NCBI GenBank assembly: GCA_016840125.1
Contig: JAEOSY010000290.1
Location: 1 to 8,587 of the forward strand
Length of the DNA stretch: 8,587 nt
Source: Candidatus Helarchaeota archaeon
GTDB lineage: Archaea; Asgardarchaeota; Lokiarchaeia; Helarchaeales; HEL-GB-A
Direction of reading: 5' to 3'
Part shown: piece by piece, positions 1 through 5,671 of the stretch
Numbering within the stretch: position 1 is the stretch's first letter
How the letters are laid out: every line of letters starts with the position of its first letter
Translations under genes and position numbers: made by a program
The notes under the pieces: generated by a model
Databases searched by the model: none
What the model saw: the letters and a program-made list of their open reading frames with translations, nothing else
Told to the model about the DNA's origin: nothing

Positions 1-386
1 GCAGCGCCTAATTTCCACTTCGGGGTACCCCACAGGTTCGTATTCATGTTAGTTGCTATTAAATTATGAGCTTTGAGTGCATCTTTGACTTGGGAGATTT
101 TATCTTCATCAATATTTCCCCTTTCATCGATGAAGAGATCATTATGAAACTCTATACCCTCTATGTGCGCAGCAGCAACCCTGGAAATTTGGTCTAAAAT
201 ATCCGAAGAAATAGCCCCTTCTTCGTTATAGCCATCTGTCGCAAACCGGTCAACAAAATCACCTGCACACCAATGACCTGCGGCAAATTTAATTTCAAAT
301 GTTTTGAATAAGTCCGTGACGCGATCGTTATCGAGATATCCATTGAAATTATCTAACTTTTTTAACGTAGTGTCATCTATTTTCAT
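1..386 (-). CDS. xylose isomerase-like TIM-barrel protein, N-terminal part (truncated by window edge)
   Basis: The 128 visible residues resemble the N-terminal half of class I (actinobacterial-type) xylose isomerase and the wider AP-endonuclease-2/sugar isomerase TIM-barrel superfamily. Seen: a FAAGHW segment (residues 34-39) where these enzymes have FGLWT, then IEFHNDL (79-84) matching the strand that carries the catalytic His (here His81), then ATNMNTNLW (111-119) matching the conserved TTNLF segment. The C-terminal half, which holds the metal-binding Glu/Asp residues, lies outside the window, so isomerase activity and substrate cannot be judged. Two in-frame ATGs exist (392 and 386). The GAGGT at 397-393 abuts the first and sits 6 bases before the second, so 386 is the better start. 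The fold call is fairly sure; xylose as substrate is inference. Confidence 0.75.
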   Translation of the reverse strand, partial: MKIDDTTLKKLDNFNGYLDNDRVTDLFKTFEIKFAAGHWCAGDFVDRFATDGYNEEGAISSDILDQISRVAAAHIEGIEFHNDLFIDERGNIDEDKISQVKDALKAHNLIATNMNTNLWGTPKWKLGA

Positions 387-392
387 TGGCAT

Positions 393-397
393 ACCTC
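393..397 (-). promoter_or_regulatory. Shine-Dalgarno GAGGT deciding the start of the isomerase-like gene
   Basis: GAGGT on the minus strand touches the ATG at 392 with no spacer but leaves 6 bases before the ATG at 386. This favours initiation at 386. A TATAATTT box lies just upstream (about 401-411), which also allows a very short leader. Confidence 0.55.
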
Positions 398-437
398 AAA
401 CTAAATTATAGATGCAGTCCAGACAATACCCTTCCTA

Positions 438-456
438 CCGGGTCGCTTTTACCCGG
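438..456. repeat. perfect inverted repeat CCGGGT-7-ACCCGG
   Basis: CCGGGT (438-443) and ACCCGG (451-456) are exact reverse complements around a 7-base loop. They form a G+C-rich hairpin in otherwise A+T-rich DNA, about 50 bases upstream of the isomerase-like gene and 75 bases downstream of the micro-ORF stop. It could be an RNA hairpin between the two genes or a regulator-binding palindrome. No T-run follows directly on either strand, so a simple intrinsic terminator is not indicated. Confidence 0.5.
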
Positions 457-529
457 AATCAGACATTTTCTCAGATTTTCAAAATGCCGTCATCTATTAA
501 AAGGGTAGTATAAATGGTATGAACCCAGG

Positions 530-631
530 TCAACCACTGCCGCCTTGAGGTCCATATAGAATCACCAAAATGATGCCTATTATTCCAATGGCGACCATGG
601 TGCTGATGCCGATAATTAACTTTGAATTCAC
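530..631 (-). CDS. putative single-helix membrane micro-protein (33 aa)
   Basis: A 33-codon frame from GTG (631-629) to TGA (532-530). The product has a short basic N-terminus (MNSK), an unbroken hydrophobic stretch of about 22 residues rich in Ile, Val and Gly, and a small polar tail ending GPQGGSG. This is a textbook single transmembrane helix. GAAAGG lies 3 bases before the GTG, with AGAGG slightly further upstream, so ribosome binding is plausible but the start is not certain. The next gene on the same strand is the isomerase-like gene, 143 bases downstream. I do not recognise a family. The length is short enough that chance cannot be excluded; the clean helix and polar ends are the main argument for it. 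Confidence 0.4.
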   Translation of the reverse strand: MNSKLIIGISTMVAIGIIGIILVILYGPQGGSG

Positions 632-738
632 TTTCCTTTCAAACCTCTGTTTTTTTAAGGGAATAAGAGATATTTTTTTGTTTGCATGATTAGTAATCAA
701 TAATTTAGATAAGAGTCAACTATTTTACTTAGATTTTT

Positions 739-743
739 GGTGA
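739..743 (+). promoter_or_regulatory. Shine-Dalgarno GGTGA deciding the start at 749
   Basis: GGTGA matches the archaeal consensus (complement of the 16S 3' end) and lies 5 bases before the ATG at 749. Upstream in-frame TTG (737) and GTG (740) overlap this site, so they are poor starts. Confidence 0.6.
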
Positions 744-748
744 ATCTA

Positions 749-1183
749 ATGTCCAAGCGTAAACGTAGGAAGATAGATATTACTGATTTATTTCATACTG
801 AGCCTGATAAAACCCTCATCCGTCCAAATTCCATCTCTATTACCCTTGAAAATCGAGGAAAAGACTTTAAATTGGAGTATGAAGAAAAATTTAACCAAAA
901 GCAATCAGTTGAAAGTTGGACGATAGAAAACACGTTGAATGCCTTGAAAAAAATTCAGGAAGATATAGATAGGTTAAATAAATACTTCTATTATCAAGTT
1001 AAATCCCTTAAAAAAGGGTACCAGTTGATGATTGTTTCTGATGATGCTTTCGCACTTGTTGCTGCGGTACTAGCTGAACTACTGGCTTTCGGAGTTCGCG
1101 ATAAAGAAGACTCGTACAACTTTAATAATTTCCTTGAACCACTTTTAAAGTGGATTTCAAAAACGAATATAATTGATGATTAA
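749..1183 (+). CDS. hypothetical basic protein, 144 aa, upstream partner of PRMT-like gene
   Basis: I do not recognise a family. The N-terminus is strongly basic (MSKRKRRK, residues 1-8). It is followed by a likely beta segment (about 27-47), a helical and probably coiled-coil stretch (about 58-88, with NALKKIQEDIDRLNKY), a hydrophobic helix (about 99-116, rich in Ala, Leu and Val) and an acidic C-terminus (IIDD). The hydrophobic helix contains Glu and is followed by charged residues, so it looks more like a buried or dimerising helix than a membrane anchor. The stop codon is 12 bases before the methyltransferase start on the same strand, implying one transcript and perhaps a shared role. The K/R-rich N-terminus could bind nucleic acid or be a methylation target; both ideas are inference. 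Start 749 is chosen because of GGTGA at 739-743. Confidence 0.8.
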   Translation: MSKRKRRKIDITDLFHTEPDKTLIRPNSISITLENRGKDFKLEYEEKFNQKQSVESWTIENTLNALKKIQEDIDRLNKYFYYQVKSLKKGYQLMIVSDDAFALVAAVLAELLAFGVRDKEDSYNFNNFLEPLLKWISKTNIIDD

Positions 1184-1195
1184 GGGCAGAGAGAA

Positions 1196-2449
1196 ATGGA
1201 TCAATATTTTGATAATCATAAGCGACAATTAAACCTTCTTCTCGACAGAAATAGAACCTTAAAATATAAATATGCGATTTTTAAGGCGGTTAAGCCAGGC
1301 GATTTAGTCATTGATTTTGGTTGTGGAACTGGAATTCTTGGATTTTTCGCGCTTCAAGCGGGAGCGCGTCATATATACGCAATTGAAGAAACTCCTATCA
1401 TTGAATATGCTCAAAAAGTAGCCTTAAAAAATGAAATGGATGATAAAATTACATTTATTAATAAACCGGGTAAACAAGTAACTGAAGAGGATATACCCAA
1501 GAAAGTGGATTTAATTATTTCAGAGCCAGTTTCAAACTTGTTATTGGAAGGAAACGCATGGTCTTCAATTGAGTATCTGAAAAAGTTTCTTGATAAAGAT
1601 GGTTTAATACTACCAACATCTGGAAGCCTTTTTTTTGTGCCAGTAAGTGCTGCGCCCGAAGTTTTTTATGACTCTAATCATCTCGTTGGAGGTCCCAATG
1701 TCTATAATATTGATTTCTTAAATCTACCTCGAAGTATCTTCTACAAATCAACGTTATCGGAGAAGGCATGGCTTTCACAACCGTATCCCCTGCTTGAAGT
1801 TCAATTGTTGAAAGATACGCTCACTGATACTATTAGTCAATCTACAAAGTTTTCAATTCAGAAATCAGGGCAGCTAATAGGCGTCGAATTCTTCTTTAGA
1901 CTAAACATTTTTGGCAATATATCGCTTTCAAGTAAAGACCAAATGCATTATCGTAATTGGATGCCCTTATTTGCCCCTTGTTCTCAAGAAGGGCTTGTAT
2001 GCCCAGGCGATAATCTTCGGATAACGGTTTTAAGTGAAGTTCTTAGACCATACAAGGGGCGTTGGACGCTAGAATATGAACATCAATCCAAGCTCCTTCC
2101 TGCTAATGATAGTTGGTGGAAAACACAATTCGCGGTACCCAAACTTCCCACCGGAGTGATGAGCAGTAAACATGGACTTCTACGATTAATCAAGGATGAA
2201 TATTTACAATATGATTGTGATAATGATTTAGAACACGAATTTGTGGAGTTATTCACAGGATCTTTAAATTGTGAGGAGATTTGCCAGGTCATTGCTCAAT
2301 CTAATAAGTATAACCTCTCGCATGATAAAATTTTCGATTATTTAATCCAATTGCTCCATAAGCTACTGAGAAATTCTTTGATCGAGCTTCCAATTCCTGT
2401 TGAACGTTTTTATACTACCAAATTTACTTCGGTTATGTATATCCCCTAA
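1196..2449 (+). CDS. PRMT-like class I SAM-dependent methyltransferase with C-terminal PqqD-like/winged-helix domain
   Basis: The N-terminus reads like protein arginine N-methyltransferases: YFD (4-6) and DRNRTLKYKYAI (17-28) match the PRMT YFDSY and MLKDEVRTLTYR signatures. SAM motif I is VIDFGCGTGIL (38-48) and acidic Glu64 should hold the ribose. The substrate loop SEPVSNLLLE (109-118) has two Glu residues, Glu110 and Glu118. These correspond to the PRMT double-E loop (SEWMGYxLxYE), but the spacing is one residue shorter and the Trp-Met pair is missing. YRNW (252-255) sits where PRMTs have THW. Residues about 325-400 (LFTGSLNCEEICQVIAQ) form an additional all-helical module resembling PqqD-like/winged-helix domains, not found in classical PRMTs. 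The substrate is unknown. The gene follows the 144-aa gene by 12 bases and converges on the dehydratase operon, 7 bases between stops. The methyltransferase call is firm; arginine specificity is tentative. Confidence 0.85.
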   Translation: MDQYFDNHKRQLNLLLDRNRTLKYKYAIFKAVKPGDLVIDFGCGTGILGFFALQAGARHIYAIEETPIIEYAQKVALKNEMDDKITFINKPGKQVTEEDIPKKVDLIISEPVSNLLLEGNAWSSIEYLKKFLDKDGLILPTSGSLFFVPVSAAPEVFYDSNHLVGGPNVYNIDFLNLPRSIFYKSTLSEKAWLSQPYPLLEVQLLKDTLTDTISQSTKFSIQKSGQLIGVEFFFRLNIFGNISLSSKDQMHYRNWMPLFAPCSQEGLVCPGDNLRITVLSEVLRPYKGRWTLEYEHQSKLLPANDSWWKTQFAVPKLPTGVMSSKHGLLRLIKDEYLQYDCDNDLEHEFVELFTGSLNCEEICQVIAQSNKYNLSHDKIFDYLIQLLHKLLRNSLIELPIPVERFYTTKFTSVMYIP

Positions 2450-2456
2450 AATAATC

Positions 2457-3761
2457 TTATTTGTTCTTTATTAATTCAATAAAACTAGCCATTTTGTTTT
2501 TTAACTGTGCCAGATTCTCCCCAATACGATTAAAATCAATCACCGTAGAGGGAATGTTAAATTTGGATATGGTATCTTTGAATAGGCGGTAAGCTGGTGT
2601 AAGGGTCGTGCACCCAATGAGTCGGTTAAAAACAACACCATCAACCTTCAATTCTTTCGCAAGATCCACCCAAGCAGTGGATACAGTTTTGTTTCTGCTC
2701 CAAAATTTATGAGAATTTAGGAGGTACTCACCATAATTCTGAATCAGATCGCCTTCAGTTTTGATTGGTTCAAGCATACCATAGGCTAAATTATCGGCTT
2801 GAATGAGACATCCACCCAATTCATTGATAATTTGGGGTAAATCCGGCTCGCTTCCACTGAAAACCGGGACTAAAAGGATCTTAGGCACGTTGGAATAATC
2901 TATTTTTTTTCGTTGATTTAGAACTTTTATTAATTTAGCAAATTGTTTATGGAAATACTTGATAGCTGAGAGATAATCAATGAAACAAATATTTAATAGG
3001 GCTAAAAGCTGCATATAGGCATATGGAGAAAGGGGCATTTTTGTTGGATCCTTAAGATAGTATAAAACTTGTTTGTAATTAGCTTTGATTTCGTTTGCCA
3101 GCTTAATTTTCTCCCTAAGAACTTCGTCTGTAATTTTATTCCCTGTCAAAGATTCAAGTCGCTTGACAAGTTTCTGTAATTCTTCCTTCATATATTCCTT
3201 AGCATGGCTATCATTTGAGCTTGGAATGGGTATATCGGTAAAAATAACTGGAATATCATCATGGAGCGTTTGGTAGAATTGGGAGAACCAGCCGCATCGG
3301 GTGCCCCATCCTAGAAATAATTTTAACCGATCTTTATAGGGAAGTGAGGAGCCATAAGCGATTCGGGTGGCGAAGCAAACCTCTGAAAAGTAATTCTGTT
3401 TGTCAGATTCTTCCTCATAACCGCGGAGATTTTTATTATACTCTCCAAGAAATTCATTTACGATATTCTCAGCCTGTGGCTGCATCATACGTGTACCTGC
3501 GCTAACCAGACTTGAACCTAAAATATTAGTTACCAGGCGGGTCCCACGTAATAACTTCTCAGCTTCAAATTTACCCATTCTCAGTGGAAACATGGGGGCT
3601 GCTCCTGCTGCAAATACCAGTTCTGCACCCAGAGGTAAAATGGTGCCCACTAAGGGTTTGTTATGCCTGCGTAATTTCCTGAATTGCTTTTCAGCGGAAA
3701 AGAACTTAAGATTTAAATTCAAAAAACTTGGTATGAGAAACTCTTCAGCATCTACGCTCAT
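2457..3761 (-). CDS. 2-hydroxyacyl-CoA dehydratase/benzoyl-CoA reductase-type subunit, larger (alpha-like)
   Basis: A 434-residue member of the HGD-D family (2-hydroxyglutaryl-CoA dehydratase component D). These subunits bind a [4Fe-4S] cluster and act as a heterodimer on a CoA thioester after one-electron activation. Seen: AELVFAAGAAP (46-56) matching the PEELIxAAGxxP signature; Cys129 in VCFATR, Cys156 in TRCGW and Cys384 in IGCTT at the three family cluster-ligand positions; EYMKEELQKLVKRLESLTG (189-207) matching the conserved helix ending in E-x-x-x-G; and the closing helix KNKMASFIELI. Both length and position suggest the alpha-like subunit (HgdA is 477 aa, HadB about 408). The ATG overlaps the upstream subunit's stop (ATGA), and an excellent Shine-Dalgarno (3775-3765) precedes it. 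Substrate cannot be read from sequence: hydroxyglutaryl-, lactoyl-, phenyllactyl- and aryl-CoA enzymes share these features. Confidence 0.85.
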   Translation of the reverse strand: MSVDAEEFLIPSFLNLNLKFFSAEKQFRKLRRHNKPLVGTILPLGAELVFAAGAAPMFPLRMGKFEAEKLLRGTRLVTNILGSSLVSAGTRMMQPQAENIVNEFLGEYNKNLRGYEEESDKQNYFSEVCFATRIAYGSSLPYKDRLKLFLGWGTRCGWFSQFYQTLHDDIPVIFTDIPIPSSNDSHAKEYMKEELQKLVKRLESLTGNKITDEVLREKIKLANEIKANYKQVLYYLKDPTKMPLSPYAYMQLLALLNICFIDYLSAIKYFHKQFAKLIKVLNQRKKIDYSNVPKILLVPVFSGSEPDLPQIINELGGCLIQADNLAYGMLEPIKTEGDLIQNYGEYLLNSHKFWSRNKTVSTAWVDLAKELKVDGVVFNRLIGCTTLTPAYRLFKDTISKFNIPSTVIDFNRIGENLAQLKNKMASFIELIKNK

Positions 3762-4870
3762 GCAATCATCTCCTTAAAGGCCTGTAGCCGAGTTTGCAGT
3801 TGGGCATCAGTTGTGACGCCATAATCACGCTCGATTTCAAGATAGGGAATGTTATTTTCTATTAAAGTTTGCTTAAAGTTATATGAAACAACGGATGGGA
3901 AAAGACTACAATACTTTACAAAATAAAAAAGAATCCCATCAGCTTTTGTCTTTTTGAAAATATGGATGAGATCTGTAAGGTAATTATCACTGAGAATCAT
4001 ACGCCCGCTATTTTCAGCATTAATGTAATATTTGGCCAAGGCCTCAATAGGTGCTGGACCCTCTTCAACAACGGAATCGTAATAATCCAACCCAGTCCAC
4101 GTCAGATTATTGATGACAAGAAATCCTTGATCTTCGATTAAACGAATCATATTATCGCCTATAGGCACCCCATTTCCTACAAACATGATCCGTTTTCCAT
4201 CCTCGAATGGAGATTTATCAGCGAATCCATTAACTACTCCTTGCAGATTCTCAATAGAAGCCTCTACACCATATAAGAAATGTTTATAGAGTAATTCGGT
4301 GCTTTCAACGCCGGATAACAAAAAACCTTTTTCGTTTTGCGTTTGTACAATGGTTTGATATAATTTTCGTTCTTGATTATAAAGTTTTATCGCTTCAGAG
4401 ATAGCTACATCAGAAATTTTTTTACCCGAAAAGCGCTCTAATTCCTCTCTAAAATGGTGTAATTCAGCCTCCATAAATTTCAGGGCAGACGGGGTTTTAC
4501 TAGAGGGAAAGACGATATTGATATCTGGAATGTTAAAATATTCAGAAATAAGCTCAGTTGTGCACAATTCACCATTACAATAATTTCCAGCAACTATGGC
4601 ATCTAACTCGTTATATACAGGATTTTTTAAATCAAAACTCCCGATCGTACTTCTTGCGAATGAGCAGGTTGCAGATGTTAGATACTCAATCCCTTTCGTA
4701 ACAGTATTTCTATCTCCTAAAAGACTCAAACGTAAGGGAAAGCCACCAGCGGCGTATATTAATTCTTCAGGTACCAAGCCATGAGCCATAATGCCGTAAA
4801 TTTTCATCTGAGACTCTTTGAGTTTTTGAATGTGAGAGCGCGCACCTGCGACTAAGGTATTTTCCGTCAT
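3758..4870 (-). CDS. 2-hydroxyacyl-CoA dehydratase/benzoyl-CoA reductase-type subunit, smaller (beta-like)
   Basis: A 370-residue HGD-D family protein, close in length to HgdB (379) and HadC (about 375). VPEELIYAAGGFPLRL (33-48) is the family signature. Cluster-ligand candidates are Cys69 (TCSFARS), Cys98 (NYCNG) and Cys321 (KYCSLF), with a nearby extra Cys103. The helix EAELHHFREELERFSGKKIS (134-153) and the closing RLQAFKEMI (361-369) are characteristic. It is the first gene of the two-gene unit and ends in ATGA overlap with the larger subunit, which favours translational coupling and equal amounts of the two. The activator ATPase (HgdC/BadF type) that this enzyme class needs is not in the window. 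The start ATG has only a weak GAGTAGAT upstream. Family call firm; substrate unknown. Confidence 0.88.
   Translation of the reverse strand: MTENTLVAGARSHIQKLKESQMKIYGIMAHGLVPEELIYAAGGFPLRLSLLGDRNTVTKGIEYLTSATCSFARSTIGSFDLKNPVYNELDAIVAGNYCNGELCTTELISEYFNIPDINIVFPSSKTPSALKFMEAELHHFREELERFSGKKISDVAISEAIKLYNQERKLYQTIVQTQNEKGFLLSGVESTELLYKHFLYGVEASIENLQGVVNGFADKSPFEDGKRIMFVGNGVPIGDNMIRLIEDQGFLVINNLTWTGLDYYDSVVEEGPAPIEALAKYYINAENSGRMILSDNYLTDLIHIFKKTKADGILFYFVKYCSLFPSVVSYNFKQTLIENNIPYLEIERDYGVTTDAQLQTRLQAFKEMIA
3765..3775 (-). promoter_or_regulatory. near-perfect Shine-Dalgarno for the larger dehydratase subunit
   Basis: AAGGAGATGAT on the minus strand, 3 bases before the ATG at 3761, lies inside the end of the upstream subunit's coding sequence. 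Together with the ATGA stop-start overlap it supports coupled, strong translation of the downstream subunit. Confidence 0.7.
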
Positions 4871-4962
4871 ATCTACTCAACTAATTGTTCAAAGGCTTTC
4901 AAAAATGCATTCTCTAATTATTGCTTTTCTAATGAGAGGTTGGAGATACTTAAGACCTTTCG

Positions 4963-4970
4963 GTTTTATA
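4963..4970 (-). promoter_or_regulatory. possible TATA box for the dehydratase operon
   Basis: TATAAAAC on the minus strand, about 95 bases upstream of the ATG at 4870, would place the transcription start near 4940 and give a leader of about 70 bases. The 4871-5077 gap serves two divergent units, and other A+T-rich boxes are possible, so the assignment is weak. Confidence 0.3.
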
Positions 4971-5077
4971 AGATTCTAATATTTTTCAATCTGATAATAT
5001 CGAATTTATCTTAAGGTAAGTTTATTTGTATAGTTTTTGCAGTAAAATTAAGTCTAAAATATTTAGGAGAAAATAGT

Positions 5078-5293
5078 ATGAGTTCTCAAGATTCCTATGA
5101 ACAGAGATTAGAGCATAAAATAAAGAAGGAACGGAGATATCAAGGTAGATCCGAGTATTTAGGAGCCTTCGGTGTTGCAGGTGTCTTCACCTTTGTAGGA
5201 ATACTCTCGATTATTTTTAATTTTGTCCCGTTTGATTTCATTGGGCTTAGCGGTTGGGGCTATTGGTTATTTATCCCCGCTTTCTTCATCTGA
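5078..5293 (+). CDS. small membrane protein, probably the N-terminal half of a TGA-split gene
   Basis: 71 residues from ATG at 5078 (AGGAG at 5065-5069, spacer 8) to TGA at 5291-5293. The N-terminus is a charged helix (residues 1-26, many Lys/Arg/Glu). It is followed by one clear transmembrane helix (about 28-50) and a second hydrophobic segment (58-71) that is cut off after 14 residues by the TGA. Reading on in the same frame gives IGGISQYMKQKR, which completes a normal-length second helix with a basic end, and then enters the 5315 gene with no further stop. This suggests the protein is the membrane half of one longer product. No family recognised with confidence. It is either a real short protein or part of a disrupted gene. 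Confidence 0.65.
   Translation: MSSQDSYEQRLEHKIKKERRYQGRSEYLGAFGVAGVFTFVGILSIIFNFVPFDFIGLSGWGYWLFIPAFFI
5291..5293 (+). other. in-frame TGA splitting a membrane/zinc-ribbon reading frame
   Basis: From 5078 to 5644 the frame is 189 codons with this TGA as the only internal stop. It falls in the middle of a hydrophobic helix (FFI-stop-IGGI). A single base change from TGG (Trp) would restore a continuous 188-residue protein. Genuine stop with re-initiation, pseudogenisation, assembly error or recoding are the alternatives. Confidence 0.6.
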
Positions 5294-5314
5294 ATTGGAG
5301 GAATTTCCCAATAT

Positions 5315-5644
5315 ATGAAGCAAAAACGACTTAGGGCAGAGACCTTAGCAGTTCTCGAGAGTTATCCAACGGGTACCGTTAATGTCGAAAACCTGACGAA
5401 AGAATTAATGCTAGAACGTCCTAGCCTTATGCAATTACTTATTGACCTCAGAGTAGAACGGCGAATCAAATTTCGAGTTGATTCAAAAAGTGGCGATTTG
5501 ATTATGGGTGAATCTTATGTCTCACCTGTTGTCGATACTCCAACAGCGCAACCAACTGCTGGACAATCCTTTTGTCCCCAGTGTGGTCAAGTTCTAGAAG
5601 CTAATAGTATGTTTTGTGCAAATTGTGGGGCTTCGGTCCAATAA
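5315..5644 (+). CDS. winged-helix-like plus zinc-ribbon protein (109 aa), in frame with the upstream membrane ORF
   Basis: Residues 6-67 look like a small winged-helix domain: helix with AETLAVLESYP, a second helix VENLTKELMLE, a third LMQLLIDLRVERR, then a beta hairpin IKFRVDSKSGDLIMG. A Pro/Thr/Ala-rich linker (70-84) leads to a zinc ribbon with CPQC (87-90) and CANC (101-104). The ATG at 5315 has GGAGG 13 bases upstream, a long spacer. Those same bases can encode Gly-Gly within an in-frame extension of the 5078 gene. If translated alone it would be a soluble DNA- or protein-binding protein. If fused, it would be the cytoplasmic domain of a two-helix membrane protein, as in many archaeal membrane zinc-ribbon proteins. 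Fold assignment of the wHTH is by eye and moderate; the zinc ribbon is firm. Confidence 0.7.
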   Translation: MKQKRLRAETLAVLESYPTGTVNVENLTKELMLERPSLMQLLIDLRVERRIKFRVDSKSGDLIMGESYVSPVVDTPTAQPTAGQSFCPQCGQVLEANSMFCANCGASVQ

Positions 5645-5671
5645 ACTCTTTTCCCTTTTTTTAAAAAAATC
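5645..5671. terminator. bidirectional T-rich terminator between convergent genes
   Basis: The 27 bases between the zinc-ribbon stop and the KARI-like stop contain a run of eight T followed by seven A (about 5655-5669). Read on either strand this gives an oligo-T tract right after the stop codon, as expected for archaeal intrinsic termination, which needs T-runs rather than a strong hairpin. Confidence 0.55.

Larger units (their letters stand above)
387..748. other. gene-poor stretch between divergent units
   Basis: No long ORF is present on either strand. What can be seen: a perfect 6-bp inverted repeat (438-456), a 33-residue membrane micro-ORF on the minus strand (530-631), and A+T-rich sequence from about 650 to 735 that must hold the promoter for the plus-strand gene at 749. 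No tRNA-like or other structured RNA was recognised. Confidence 0.6.

Noticed and set aside
737..748. Upstream TTG or GTG start for the 144-aa gene
   Set aside because: These codons overlap or precede the GGTGA ribosome site at 739-743, which is correctly spaced for ATG 749.
2083..2292. Minus-strand ORF inside the methyltransferase gene
   Set aside because: It lies wholly antisense to a well-supported coding region, and its product shows no domain.
3085..3276. Plus-strand ORF opposite the larger dehydratase subunit
   Set aside because: It is antisense to conserved HGD-D sequence, with no ribosome site or recognisable product. The same holds for the frames at 3592-3777 and 4596-4784.
5291..5293. 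Selenocysteine at the in-frame TGA
   Set aside because: The codon lies in a hydrophobic transmembrane segment, not in a redox motif, and only 27 bases separate the gene end from the convergent neighbour, so no obvious SECIS site is visible. A TGG-to-TGA change is simpler.
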